From: Novosphingobium profundi
GTDB taxonomy: Bacteria; Pseudomonadota; Alphaproteobacteria; Sphingomonadales; Sphingomonadaceae
DNA length: 64,000 nt
Reading direction: 5' to 3'
Assembly: GCF_018491765.1 (NCBI RefSeq)
Contig: NZ_JABWCU010000007.1
Span: 238,776-302,775, forward strand
Part shown: positions 1-8,242 of the stretch, piece by piece
Position numbering within the stretch: position 1 is the first letter of the stretch
Layout of the letters: every line of letters begins with the position of its first letter
Notes under the pieces: generated by a model
Database searches by the model: none
Told to the model about the DNA's origin: nothing
What the model saw: the letters and a program-made list of their open reading frames with translations, nothing else
Position numbers and translations under genes: made by a program

Positions 1-984
1 GCCGCCCTTGATGCCATCTGCAAGAGCGGCGGCCACGGCGTTCTCGATACGCACCGCTTCGGCTTCGAGGCCGAACGAGTGACGCAGCAGCATGGCGGCC
101 GACAGGATCGTCGCCATCGGGTTGGCAAGGCCCTTGCCCGCAATGTCGGGCGCCGAACCATGGATCGGCTCGTAAAGACCGTAAGTACCCTCGGCGAGGC
201 TCGCCGAGGCGAGCAAGCCGATCGAGCCCACGCACATGCTGGCCTGGTCCGAAAGGATGTCGCCGAAGAGGTTGCCGGTGACGATCACGTCGAACTGGCC
301 CGGGTTCTTGACCAGCTGCATCGCCGCGTTGTCGACGTACATGTGGCTGAGTTCGACCTCGGGGTACTCCTTGGCGACCTCGATCACCACGTCGCGCCAG
401 AGCTGCGAGGTCTCGAGCACGTTGGCCTTGTCGACCGAGCACAGCTTCTTGCCGCGCGTCATCGCCGCCTTGAAGCCGGCGTGGGCGATGCGGCGCACTT
501 CGTCCTCGGCGTAGGACATCATGTCCCAGCCCTGACGGCGGCCGTCCTCGAGCGTGCGCATGCCCTTCTCGCCGAAGTAGACGTCGCCGTTCAATTCGCG
601 CACGATCAGGAGGTCGATCTTCTGCGCGACTTCGGGGCGCAGCGAGGTCAGGCCCTCGAGGCCCTTGAACACGCGCGCGGGGCGCAGGTTGGCGAAGAGA
701 CCCAGCTCCTTGCGCAGGCCAAGCACGGCCTGCTCGGGCCGCAAGTGACGCTCGAGGTGGTCGAGGTCGAAATCGCCGACCGCGCCGAACAGCACCGCAT
801 CGGCCGAGCGCGCGATGTCGAGAGTCGCCTCGGGCAGCGGGTGACCATGCTTGCGGTAGGCCCCGCCGCCGACGTCGCCTTCGACCAGTTCGAGACCCTC
901 GAGACCGAGCGCCTCGAGAATGCGAACCGCCTCGCCCGTCACTTCGGGGCCGATACCGTCGCCTGCAAAAACCGCGATGCGCAT
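1..984 (-). CDS. leuB: 3-isopropylmalate dehydrogenase (3' part cut by window edge)
   Basis: Third enzyme of leucine biosynthesis: NAD-dependent oxidative decarboxylation of 3-isopropylmalate in the cytosol. The translation starts [15 protein letters not shown] at 984, the typical beta-decarboxylating dehydrogenase N-terminus, continues with FGAVGDFD and [23 protein letters not shown], and near the window edge reads [20 protein letters not shown], the conserved C-terminal region of LeuB. 328 codons are visible; the family is about 350 residues, so only some 20-25 residues and the stop lie outside. The next gene, recO, is 21 bases upstream on the same strand. ilvE at 5000 serves the same branched-chain pathway but is a separate unit. 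Confidence 0.95.
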   Translation of the reverse strand, partial: MRIAVFAGDGIGPEVTGEAVRILEALGLEGLELVEGDVGGGAYRKHGHPLPEATLDIARSADAVLFGAVGDFDLDHLERHLRPEQAVLGLRKELGLFANLRPARVFKGLEGLTSLRPEVAQKIDLLIVRELNGDVYFGEKGMRTLEDGRRQGWDMMSYAEDEVRRIAHAGFKAAMTRGKKLCSVDKANVLETSQLWRDVVIEVAKEYPEVELSHMYVDNAAMQLVKNPGQFDVIVTGNLFGDILSDQASMCVGSIGLLASASLAEGTYGLYEPIHGSAPDIAGKGLANPMATILSAAMLLRHSFGLEAEAVRIENAVAAALADGIKGG

Positions 985-1005
985 GCCTGTCATCCTGCTG
1001 CTGTC

Positions 1006-1611
1006 TTAGTCTGAAATACGACCCAGCCGCTCGCGCAACTGGGTGCGGGCCGCCATAGCGTCTTTGCGGCGTTCGGCAAGCGGGTAGAGCGCCAGCTCGC
1101 GCCCGATCCTGTCAAAAGCGCCAAGGATCGCCGGCCAGTTTGTGTCGGTCGGACGGGGAACCGGCACGCCATAGCCCAGCTCACGCAGCAGCAGCACCTC
1201 GTAGGACAGGAGCGGCAAAACCCAGCCGCGCGCCGAAGGGGCAAGGCACACCGCATCGAGCAGCCCCTCGAGGGCCTCGTGCAGGGCGGGATAGGGCTGG
1301 CGCTCGGGCAGCGCCGCCGCGGTCAGCGTCGTCAGCCAGACCAGCGCGGCGGCGGGAAGCGGCTCGCCCAGCCAAGGCCCGCGCGAGCGCACCAGCTCCA
1401 CTTTGGCAAAGGGCAATTGCCCTTCCGAACGCGCGCGCGCGTCGATCGCGACGATGTTACCGGGAATGAGGACCGGGCGCAGCGTGCGGCCTCGCGCGCC
1501 CGCGACGTAGGCTGCGACAATGCCCGCCTCGTGCGTCAGGAAGCGCACGATCGCGGCGGTCTCGCCATGCGCACGGATCGCGCAGACGATGGCTTCGGTC
1601 CGAAGTTCCAT
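1006..1611 (-). CDS. recO: DNA repair protein RecO
   Basis: RecO mediates RecA loading on gapped DNA in the RecFOR pathway. The N-terminal OB-fold begins MELRTEAIVCAIRAHGETAAIVRFLTHEAG, and the family pattern of a second strand (GQLPFAKVELVRSRG) followed by an alpha-helical half rich in Leu/Ala is clear. At 201 residues it is shorter than many RecO proteins (about 230-250), as is common in sphingomonads; the helical C-terminus (LSYEVLLLRELGYG) is retained and no zinc-finger cysteines are seen. Same strand as leuB, 21 bases upstream of its start, so co-transcription is possible. Confidence 0.9.
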   Translation of the reverse strand: MELRTEAIVCAIRAHGETAAIVRFLTHEAGIVAAYVAGARGRTLRPVLIPGNIVAIDARARSEGQLPFAKVELVRSRGPWLGEPLPAAALVWLTTLTAAALPERQPYPALHEALEGLLDAVCLAPSARGWVLPLLSYEVLLLRELGYGVPVPRPTDTNWPAILGAFDRIGRELALYPLAERRKDAMAARTQLRERLGRISD

Positions 1612-1684
1612 CAGGCAAGCAAGCCCGCCATCCCCTGCAGCACTCGCAGGGGATCAGGCACGCCCACAGCGATGCGCTGGCAGA

Positions 1685-1939
1685 TCAGCCGCCGCGCAAC
1701 TGCTTGGCTTCGATCTCGTCGAGACGGGACTTGAGCGCTTCGCATTCCGCGCGGGCGGTGGCGGCCATTTCCTTGACCGCCTCGAATTCCTCGCGGCTGA
1801 CGAAGTTCATGTCCCCCATGAACTCCTTGGCCCTTTCGCGCATGCTGTCACGCGCTTCGCGGGTCATGCCGGCAAACGTGCCAGCAGCGCTGTTCATCAT
1901 CTTGACGAAATCGGCGACAAAAGGGTTTTCGCTTTGCAT
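1685..1939 (-). CDS. ubiK: UbiK-family accessory factor (BMFP domain)
   Basis: An 84-residue protein of the BMFP/UbiK (YqiC) family, which assists ubiquinone biosynthesis and associates with membranes through an amphipathic helix and a C-terminal coiled coil. The sequence shows the family layout: N-terminal helix with NPFVADFVKMMNSAAG, then a charged coiled coil SREEFEAVKEMAATARAECEALKSRLDEIEAK. Length is normal. It sits 73 bases upstream of recO on the same strand. Function is assigned by family only. Confidence 0.85.
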   Translation of the reverse strand: MQSENPFVADFVKMMNSAAGTFAGMTREARDSMRERAKEFMGDMNFVSREEFEAVKEMAATARAECEALKSRLDEIEAKQLRGG

Positions 1940-2045
1940 GCAACCTAAATGGTACAGCCAGCCTCCGCGTGCAAGAGGCTAGGACGGCGTTCGCAGACCG
2001 GAATCGACAGCTCGCCGATCCCACCTGCGCGTGCAGGCACCCACC

Positions 2046-2600
2046 CTAGATCGTGTAGCGGATTTCGGCGCCCGATGACCGCACGCCGTCCTTGTCCGGA
2101 TTGGCCTGAAGGAAAGCGAAGTTGAGATAGGTCGCGAAGGCCACCCACAGGAGATAGGGCACCAGCAGTAGCGCCGCCCGCGTCCGCACCCTCCAGAACA
2201 GCAAGATCGTGACGAGCACCAGCACGTCGAGCACCCCGATCACCACCAGAGCGCCGGTAATCCGATGCATCGCGAAGAAGACCGGCGACCAGGCTAGGTT
2301 GACGAGGAGCTGGACGACGAAGACCGCAAAAGCGATCCCCCGCCCGGGCGCCCCGCGCGCGGCGAGAACGATTGCAAGAGCCAGTCCGATCAGGACGTAG
2401 AGGATCGACCATACGATCCCGAAGGTCGCAGGTGGCGGAAAGGCCGCAGGCTTGACCAGCGAAGCGAACCAGGGGTTGTCGGGCCCGCTTTGCGCAAGGC
2501 GCCCCGAGAGAAACCCCAGCAGCACGACCGTCGGCACGCACACGAGCGCCCATCGCAGGAAACTGGCACGCAACTGACCGGAGGAGGCAAGCAGGTTCAT
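2046..2600 (-). CDS. tspO: TspO/MBR family tryptophan-rich sensory protein
   Basis: Five-helix membrane protein of the TspO/peripheral benzodiazepine receptor family, which binds porphyrins and in some alphaproteobacteria tunes photosynthesis or stress genes. Family signatures are present in order: KPAAFPPPATFGIVWSILYVLIG, then NLAWSPVFFAMHRITGAL and PYLLWVAFATYLNFAFLQAN at the C-terminal end. 184 residues, slightly longer than the usual 155-165 because of an N-terminal extension of about 20 residues. It stands alone between ubiK and tlyA, both also on the minus strand. No photosynthesis genes are in this window. Confidence 0.9.
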   Translation of the reverse strand: MNLLASSGQLRASFLRWALVCVPTVVLLGFLSGRLAQSGPDNPWFASLVKPAAFPPPATFGIVWSILYVLIGLALAIVLAARGAPGRGIAFAVFVVQLLVNLAWSPVFFAMHRITGALVVIGVLDVLVLVTILLFWRVRTRAALLLVPYLLWVAFATYLNFAFLQANPDKDGVRSSGAEIRYTI

Positions 2601-2748
2601 AGCCGGAAGTTTCTCTCAAAATCGGGAACTGTCAAAGCCCCCGGCGACCAAAATCGATGAAATCTAATGCGTTAATTGATATGATTCACAAGCCGAAAAC
2701 GGCGAACGCGCCTGCATCGGCCATTTTTGCTCGAAAACGGCTGCATTT

Positions 2749-3564
2749 TCAGACCGCTCCCGCGCCGCGCCAGGCCGAAACGAGGAACTCGACATTGCCT
2801 TCGGGCCCGGTGATCGGGCTTTCGACGATGCCCTGGATCGTCCAGCCCGCACCTTCGAGCCATTCGCGCACTTCCTCGCAGACCCGGTGATGGAGCGCGG
2901 GATCGCGCACGACACCGCCCTTGCCGACCTCGCCCCGGCCGACCTCGAACTGCGGCTTGATGAGGGCAACGACACGGCAATCGGGCGCAGCCAGTTTCAG
3001 GGGCACTTCAAGGACCTTGGCCAGACCGATGAAGCTCGCATCGCAAACCACCCAGTTGCAGGGCGCATCGATATGCTCGGGCGTGAGGATGCGCGCACTG
3101 GTCTGCTCGAGCACGGTGACACGCGGGTCCTGCCGCAGCTTCCAGGCGAGCTGGTTCGTCCCCGAATCGACCGCGAAGACCCGCGTTGCGCCGTTGGTCA
3201 GCAGGACGTCGGTGAAGCCGCCGGTGGAGGAGCCGATGTCCATCGCCACCGCGCCAGCCGGATCGAGACCGAAGTGCGCAATCGCATGCGCCAGCTTGAT
3301 CCCCCCGCGCGAGACCCAGGGATGATCGCGCCCGCGCACCTCGAGCGGCGCGTCGGTCTTGAGCGCCTGGCCCGGCTTGGCGATCTTGGTTTCGCCCGAA
3401 AAGACATGCCCCGCCATGATCAGCGCCTGCGCGCGGGTACGGCTTTCGGCAAGACCACGATCGACCAGCAACTGATCGACGCGCAACTTGGCCGCGCCCT
3501 TCGCTGCAGCCTTGGAAGCGTTGCGCGGGTTTTCGGTGGATGGAGACTGGGACGCGTCGGACAT
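2749..3564 (-). CDS. tlyA: TlyA-family 16S/23S rRNA 2'-O-methyltransferase (hemolysin A family)
   Basis: S4 RNA-binding domain (LRVDQLLVDRGLAESRTRAQALIMAGHVF, about residues 27-55) followed by an FtsJ-like SAM methyltransferase domain with the motif AMDIGSSTGGFTDVLL and downstream VVCDASFIGL and ALIKPQFEVGRGEVGKGGVV. This is the TlyA layout and length (271 residues). I chose the ATG at 3564 because it gives the family length; the open frame runs further to 4002 but that extension is low-complexity and overlaps the divergent lipoprotein gene. The divergent start is 50 bases away, so the two share a promoter region. Confidence 0.9.
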   Translation of the reverse strand: MSDASQSPSTENPRNASKAAAKGAAKLRVDQLLVDRGLAESRTRAQALIMAGHVFSGETKIAKPGQALKTDAPLEVRGRDHPWVSRGGIKLAHAIAHFGLDPAGAVAMDIGSSTGGFTDVLLTNGATRVFAVDSGTNQLAWKLRQDPRVTVLEQTSARILTPEHIDAPCNWVVCDASFIGLAKVLEVPLKLAAPDCRVVALIKPQFEVGRGEVGKGGVVRDPALHHRVCEEVREWLEGAGWTIQGIVESPITGPEGNVEFLVSAWRGAGAV

Positions 3565-3613
3565 GGGGCACTGCACACTTGAGAAGAGGCGCGTGTCATT
3601 CCATACCAGGCGC

Positions 3614-4183
3614 ATGAAGGCAAATCCGCGTCGTCGCGCTCTCCCCACCCGTCTCGTTTCGATACCGGTGCTCGCTCTTGCAGCGCTGGCTTCCGGGTGC
3701 GTCCCGCCGCCCGCTTCGGCCCCCGCTCCCGCCCCGGCACCGACACCCGCCGCACAGCCCGTCCGCCCGGCCCCGCTCCCGGCAGCGACCGCCCTGCCCT
3801 CGCCGAGCAACTGGCGCGACGCGCCGATCACGCCCGGGACCTGGGCCTGGACCCCGAGCGGTCCGCGCTCGGTGGCGAATTTCGCCGCAGGCGCATTCGA
3901 GATGCGCTGCGACACACAAAGCGCGACGATCACCCTCTTTCGCCGCGCCAATGCCGCCGGAGCTGGACCGGCCAGTATGGCGATCACCACCATGAGCGGC
4001 ACCCAGACCCTCGCCGCGCAAGTTCGGCAGGGCTATTTCACCGCGACATTGCCCGCCCGCAGCCCGCTGCTTGACCAGATGGCGTTCAGCCGCGGCCGCT
4101 TTGCCGTGGCGGTGAGCGGCCAGCCCACACTCTACATTCCCAGCTGGACCGAAGTTTCGCGCGTGATCGAGGACTGCCGCTAG
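3614..4183 (+). CDS. Predicted lipoprotein of unknown function
   Basis: 189 residues. After a basic N-terminus (MKANPRRRALPTRL) there is a hydrophobic stretch ending in the lipobox ALASGC, so export and lipidation by Lgt are expected. A Pro/Ala-rich spacer of about 45 residues follows, then a compact domain (WAWTPSGPRSVANFAAGAFEMRCD to the C-terminal IEDCR) with two cysteines that could pair. I do not recognise a named family. The frame is open upstream to 3488, but that extension overlaps tlyA on the other strand; the ATG at 3614 directly precedes the signal peptide. Confidence 0.75.
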   Translation: MKANPRRRALPTRLVSIPVLALAALASGCVPPPASAPAPAPAPTPAAQPVRPAPLPAATALPSPSNWRDAPITPGTWAWTPSGPRSVANFAAGAFEMRCDTQSATITLFRRANAAGAGPASMAITTMSGTQTLAAQVRQGYFTATLPARSPLLDQMAFSRGRFAVAVSGQPTLYIPSWTEVSRVIEDCR

Positions 4184-4539
4184 TCGCCCTTAGAAAATCG
4201 GGCGCAAGTCGCCCGAACCGGCTTCCTTCGCGATCCCAAGAACTTATCCAAGAGGCGTCCCCTACGGCGGCGCCGACGGCTGCCTTGCGCGGTGAAAAGC
4301 ACAAGACGAGCCTCCCCGTAAACAGCCTTTTCATCGCGCGGCTTAGCTGGGGAAAACTTGCGCGAAGCCCTGATAATGACGCGAAAAAACTTGATTGCAA
4401 GACTTGTGGTGCAATGCGGAATGAGCCACATTTTCCATTAGGACGACGGAACCCGGGAAACGCGCCCGGCGGTCACCGAAGTCCAGTCGCTCTCGGGCGG
4501 CGAACACTATGGCTCAACAGCGCGAAAGGAGGTGATCCG

Positions 4540-4602
4540 ATGTCTCATGGTTCAGCATGGAGGTCGGCAATTTCCGTCGCGAGGCATTATCGCGCTTTCT
4601 GA
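4540..4602 (+). CDS. 20-residue peptide ORF with full-length Shine-Dalgarno match (possible leader peptide)
   Basis: The peptide MSHGSAWRSAISVARHYRAF is preceded directly by GAAAGGAGGTGATCC (4524-4538), which is complementary to the entire free 3' tail of alphaproteobacterial 16S rRNA, far longer than a normal 5-6 base site. The same frame is open back to an ATG at 4414 (62 codons). A perfect-stem hairpin lies 47 bases after the stop, and ilvE begins about 400 bases downstream. The peptide has no run of Leu/Ile/Val codons, so it does not look like a classical ilv attenuator. That it is translated is an inference from the binding site. Confidence 0.5.
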   Translation: MSHGSAWRSAISVARHYRAF

Positions 4603-4648
4603 CGCGATAAAGGCTCTCGCCGGCGGCACTTCCGGCCGCTGACCATGT

Positions 4649-4682
4649 GAAAGGCCGTACCGGCATGCCGGTGCGGCCTTTC
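4649..4682. terminator. Strong hairpin, probable terminator after the small ORF
   Basis: GAAAGGCCG pairs with CGGCCTTTC and the inner arms ACCGGCA/TGCCGGT extend the stem almost to the loop, with one wobble pair. The 3' arm ends in TTTCTC. Its symmetry would let it work on either strand. Confidence 0.7.
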
Positions 4683-4999
4683 TCAGTTTCGGATTCCGGT
4701 TTCGTGCGCCGCCGTGGCTTTGGGACGGGTCGACTGGCATCGCTCCAGAAGCGCTTGCCTCCCCTCGCCCGACACGGCATGAGAACACGATCATGCAACC
4801 GCACGTGCACTCCACGCAAGAAAAGAGCCCGCTCCGAGCACCCAAGTGCCCGGAAACACTGGCCTGGCTGCCAACGCTTGCCTCTGTGATGCGGCGTGCT
4901 AAAGCTGAAACACCACGTATCAAAATTTCTTTTGGGTTGCGCATCGCGTAATTTTCATACAACTGCCCTTCGCACCCCCAAACAGAGGACAGAGTTTTC

Positions 5000-6100
5000 A
5001 TGGCGACTTGCGCCGAAGCCGAGCTGACATTTTCGATCCAGCCCAACCCCGCCCCCGCGAGCGACGAGACGCGCGCGGCGGTATTGGCGAACCCGGGCTT
5101 CGGCACGCACTTCACCGACCACATGGTTACCATCGACTGGACCGAAGGCACCGGCTGGCACGACGCCACGATCGCCGCGCGCCAGCCCATCGCGCTCGAT
5201 CCCGCGGCCGCCGTGCTGCACTACGCCCAGGAAATCTTCGAGGGCCTCAAGGCCTACAAGCAGGCCGACGGTTCGATCGCGCTGTTCCGCCCCGATGCCA
5301 ACGCCGAACGCTTCAACCAGTCGGCCGAGCGCCTCGCCATGCCCACGCTTCCCGAAGATCTTTTCATCGCCGCGATCGAGAAGCTCGTCGAACTCGACAA
5401 GGGCTGGATTCCCGAAGCCGAAGGCGCCTCGCTCTACCTGCGCCCGTTCATGATCGCGACCGAGGCCTTCCTTGGCGTGCGCCCGGCCAAGACCTACAAG
5501 TTCATCGTCATCGCCAGCCCGGCCGGCAACTACTTCAAGTCGGGCGCGCCGGCGGTCTCGATCTGGGTTTCCGAATACACCCGCGCCGCGCCGGGCGGCA
5601 CCGGCGCGGCCAAGTGCGGTGGCAACTACGCCGCCAGCCTCGTGCCCCAGGGCGAAGCGCTCGCGCGCGGGCATGACCAGGTCGTCTTCCTCGACGCCGC
5701 CGAGCACAAGTGGATCGAGGAACTGGGCGGCATGAACCTGTTCTACGTCTTCGACGACGGCACGATCCTGACCCCGGCGCTGACCGGCACGATCCTGCCG
5801 GGCATCACGCGCAAGAGCCTGATCGCCCTGCTGCGCGAAGAAGGCCTGACCGTGAACGAGGGCCGCTACAGCCTTGACCAATGGCGCGCGGACGCGGCGA
5901 GCGGCAAGCTGGTCGAGACCTTCGCCTGCGGCACCGCGGCGGTCGTCACCCCGGTCGGCAAGGTCGCAGGCAAGGACGGCGAGTTCACGATCGGTACCGG
6001 CGGCCCTGGCCAGCTGACGCGGAAGGTCAAGGACCGCCTCGTCGCAATCCAGCGTGGCCAGGCACCCGACACCCACGGCTGGATCCGCAAGATCGGCTGA
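5000..6100 (+). CDS. ilvE: Branched-chain amino acid aminotransferase
   Basis: PLP-dependent fold-type IV aminotransferase that makes leucine, isoleucine and valine from their keto acids with glutamate. 366 residues, the length of the larger class of IlvE. Conserved blocks are clear: ALHYAQEIFEGLKAY-type segment near 72-87, LYLRPFMIATE near 145-155, the catalytic lysine K205 in GGTGAAKCGGNYAAS, and DFxG-type end FACGTAAVVTPVG. The ATG at 5000 follows GAGGACAGAG at good spacing. A perfect 17-bp-stem terminator follows, so it is a single-gene unit. Its leader carries the unusual small ORF described at 4540. Confidence 0.95.
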   Translation: MATCAEAELTFSIQPNPAPASDETRAAVLANPGFGTHFTDHMVTIDWTEGTGWHDATIAARQPIALDPAAAVLHYAQEIFEGLKAYKQADGSIALFRPDANAERFNQSAERLAMPTLPEDLFIAAIEKLVELDKGWIPEAEGASLYLRPFMIATEAFLGVRPAKTYKFIVIASPAGNYFKSGAPAVSIWVSEYTRAAPGGTGAAKCGGNYAASLVPQGEALARGHDQVVFLDAAEHKWIEELGGMNLFYVFDDGTILTPALTGTILPGITRKSLIALLREEGLTVNEGRYSLDQWRADAASGKLVETFACGTAAVVTPVGKVAGKDGEFTIGTGGPGQLTRKVKDRLVAIQRGQAPDTHGWIRKIG

Positions 6101-6118
6101 TCGCCGTCAGGCGACCTG

Positions 6119-6167
6119 CCACGAAAAAGCCCCGCCCGGCATCGCGCCGCGCGGGGCTTTTTCGTGG
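6119..6167. terminator. Rho-independent terminator of ilvE
   Basis: Perfect 17-bp inverted repeat: CCACGAAAAAGCCCCGC (6119-6135) and its complement at 6151-6167, with a GC-rich base of the hairpin and a T-run in the descending arm. The A-run and T-run make it usable in both directions. Confidence 0.9.
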
Positions 6168-6249
6168 GAAATTCACGCGCGCCCCTTGCCCGCGCGTTCC
6201 GGCATGCCATCTGGAGGCCGATCCCCCCCTTCGGCTACGCGAGAACACC

Positions 6250-7170
6250 ATGACCAGCACCGCCCCCTACCCCATCGGCACACCCGGCACGCCCTGGGGA
6301 GAGGCCGAAGTCCAGGCCTGGCGCGAATCGCAAGTCCGCCGCCGCCGCTACGCCGAACTTGTCGAACCGCGTATCAAGGCCCTCGCCGATCGCTTCGAGC
6401 TCACCGAATACGGCGCGCTCGACTATGCGGGCGAGCACTTCACGCTCTATGGCCTCGCCAGTGCCCCGCTCGACCCGGCCCTCCCGACCGCGCTCGTGAC
6501 CGGCGGAGTCCACGGCTACGAGACCAGCGGCGTGATGGGCGCGCTTGAGTTCCTCGAGACCCGCGCGGCCGACTACGCGGGCAAGGCCAACCTCCTCGTC
6601 GTCCCTTGCGTCAGCCCCTGGGGCTTCGAGCGGATCAACCGCTGGAACCACGACGCGATCGACCCCAACCGCAATTTCAAGCCGGACAGCCCGGCGGCCG
6701 AATGCCGCGCGCTGCTCGATCTCGTCGCCGCGCGCAAAGGACCTTTCCTGCTCCACATCGACCTGCACGAGACAACCGACAGCGACGAGGAGGAATTCCG
6801 CCCCGCGCTGGCTGCGCGCGATGGCGAGGACTACGAACCCGACACGATCCCCGACGGCTTCTACCTCGTTGACGATGCCGAGAACCGCCAACCCGAATTC
6901 CACGCCGCGATCATCGAAGCCGTCGCCAAGGTCACCCACATCGCTCCCCCCGACGCGCAGGGCAACATCATCGGTTCGCCCGTCGTCCAGCCCGGCGTGA
7001 TCGAATACCCTCAGGGCAAATACGGAATGTGCGCGGCGATCACCGGTGCGCGCTTCACCACCACTACCGAAGTCTACCCCGACAGCCCGAGCGCCACGCC
7101 CGAGCAATGCAACGCAGCGCAAGTCGCCGCCGTTTGCGCCGCGCTGGACTTTGCGCTGGCCTCGGCCTGA
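6250..7170 (+). CDS. M14-family zinc carboxypeptidase/deacylase-like protein
   Basis: 306 residues with the zinc carboxypeptidase (M14) pattern: HGYE at 88-91 (first zinc His and Glu), DPNRNFKP at 139-145 (substrate carboxylate-binding Asn-Arg), and HIDLHE at 169-174 (third zinc ligand His). The catalytic glutamate is probably in TTTTEVYPDSP near the C-terminus. There is no signal peptide, so the enzyme is probably cytosolic. The substrate is not predictable; some relatives act on N-acyl amino acids or peptidoglycan peptides. The ATG at 6250 follows the ilvE terminator; an earlier in-frame extension overlaps ilvE and was discarded. Confidence 0.85.
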   Translation: MTSTAPYPIGTPGTPWGEAEVQAWRESQVRRRRYAELVEPRIKALADRFELTEYGALDYAGEHFTLYGLASAPLDPALPTALVTGGVHGYETSGVMGALEFLETRAADYAGKANLLVVPCVSPWGFERINRWNHDAIDPNRNFKPDSPAAECRALLDLVAARKGPFLLHIDLHETTDSDEEEFRPALAARDGEDYEPDTIPDGFYLVDDAENRQPEFHAAIIEAVAKVTHIAPPDAQGNIIGSPVVQPGVIEYPQGKYGMCAAITGARFTTTTEVYPDSPSATPEQCNAAQVAAVCAALDFALASA

Positions 7171-7184
7171 GGCAAAGCCGGCGA

Positions 7185-7991
7185 TCAGTGCCCGGCTGCC
7201 GCCAACTCGCGGCGCGCCTGCGCCAACTGCGCCGCGAACACCGGATCGGCCTGGAGCCGCGCGAACGTGGCCGAGGCGATCACCCGCCCTGCCACGGTAT
7301 CACTCTGCCAGTGGACCCGGCACACCACGCGGCTGACGCCGAAGTCGTAACCGCGCTGGAGCACCGCGTCGGCCCGGTCGGGCACCAGTTCGGCGAGGAC
7401 CAACGCAAGCGTCCAGCCGATCGCGGTGTGGCCCGAGGGGTAGGATCCGTCATGGCGCAGCGCCTCCTCGTCACCCGGCGTGCACGAGCCGCCGCCATTC
7501 TCGACGAAGGGGCGCACCCGCTGGTAATTGTTCTTGGCCTTGTAGGTCGAGAGCCCCCCATCCGCCATCGCCCGGCGCAGCAGCATCTCGACGTGCGGCT
7601 TGCTGCCATCGCTGAGCGAGGTTCCCACCAGCGGCTCGAACGACTGCACGACGTGTGGCCAGTTGAGGTCCGCGTCCGAGGTCGCCAGTGTCAGACGTGC
7701 AGCGCTTGCCAACTTGGCCGCCTCGAAGGCCTCCTGGTCTGCGGCCTTGGCCGCGCTGCCCGCTGCAGGCGGTGGCGGCAGCAGCGCGAGACTGTCGGGC
7801 AAGGCGGCAGGTGGGAGGTAGCCCTTGGGCAAGGGAATGTCCTTGCTGAGAACCCCGACCTCCTCAACAGTCACGGGCGGCACCATCGCCGCTGCGGAGC
7901 CTTGCCCCGTCGACGTCGCCGCGGTCGTGCATCCGCCCAGGACCAGCAGGCAAGTGCCGACCAATTCCGTAAGAATCCATTTCGTTCGCAT
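7185..7991 (-). CDS. Class A nonspecific acid phosphatase (PhoN-like), lipoprotein
   Basis: PAP2-superfamily phosphatase. The three signature blocks are present: KAKNNYQRVRPF, SYPSGHTAIGW with the catalytic His, and SRVVCRVHWQSDTVAGR. The N-terminus MRTKWILTELVGTCLLVLGGC is a signal peptide ending in a lipobox with Cys21, so this enzyme is probably anchored in a membrane facing the periplasm, unlike the soluble Salmonella PhoN. 268 residues is normal. It is convergent with the M14 gene (14 bases between stops) and divergent from yghU. Confidence 0.9.
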   Translation of the reverse strand: MRTKWILTELVGTCLLVLGGCTTAATSTGQGSAAAMVPPVTVEEVGVLSKDIPLPKGYLPPAALPDSLALLPPPPAAGSAAKAADQEAFEAAKLASAARLTLATSDADLNWPHVVQSFEPLVGTSLSDGSKPHVEMLLRRAMADGGLSTYKAKNNYQRVRPFVENGGGSCTPGDEEALRHDGSYPSGHTAIGWTLALVLAELVPDRADAVLQRGYDFGVSRVVCRVHWQSDTVAGRVIASATFARLQADPVFAAQLAQARRELAAAGH

Positions 7992-8242
7992 CGCCCGCCT
8001 ATCCTTGACCTGCAGTCCAAAGCCCGCAGACTAGGTCAACCTAGGTGCCCCAGGCATCAGGTCTAACCCGCAGATCGGCCAGCAAGGCTTCGCCGGGACC
8101 CCGGCAATTCCCGAGACCGTCCAGCGGCTTGCCGCGGCCCGGACAGCTGGCACGTCCCCCTTGTTGCGCGAGCCTTGCAAACCTACCTAGCCTGCTCCCC
8201 TTTCCCGCGCGCGCTGCGCCGCCCCAACCAGGAGCCCCCGCC

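Larger units (their letters stand above)
4184..4999. other. Intergenic region upstream of ilvE with leader-like small ORFs
   Basis: No conventional gene was found in these roughly 800 bases. They hold a short ORF with an exceptional ribosome binding site (4540), an overlapping 74-codon frame at 4421-4642 interrupted by one TAG at 4439, and a strong hairpin at 4649-4682. From 4690 to 4999 I see only the leader of ilvE. Confidence 0.6.

Noticed and set aside
79..1014. 311-codon plus-strand frame over leuB
   Set aside because: It is antisense to an unmistakable leuB, is rich in Arg/His and resembles the usual GC-rich shadow frame.
2749..4002. Longer N-terminus for TlyA
   Set aside because: The extra 146 codons are low complexity and overlap the divergent lipoprotein; family length fits the ATG at 3564.
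4955..6076. 373-codon minus-strand frame over ilvE
   Set aside because: Antisense shadow; Arg/Gly/Asp-rich with no family match.
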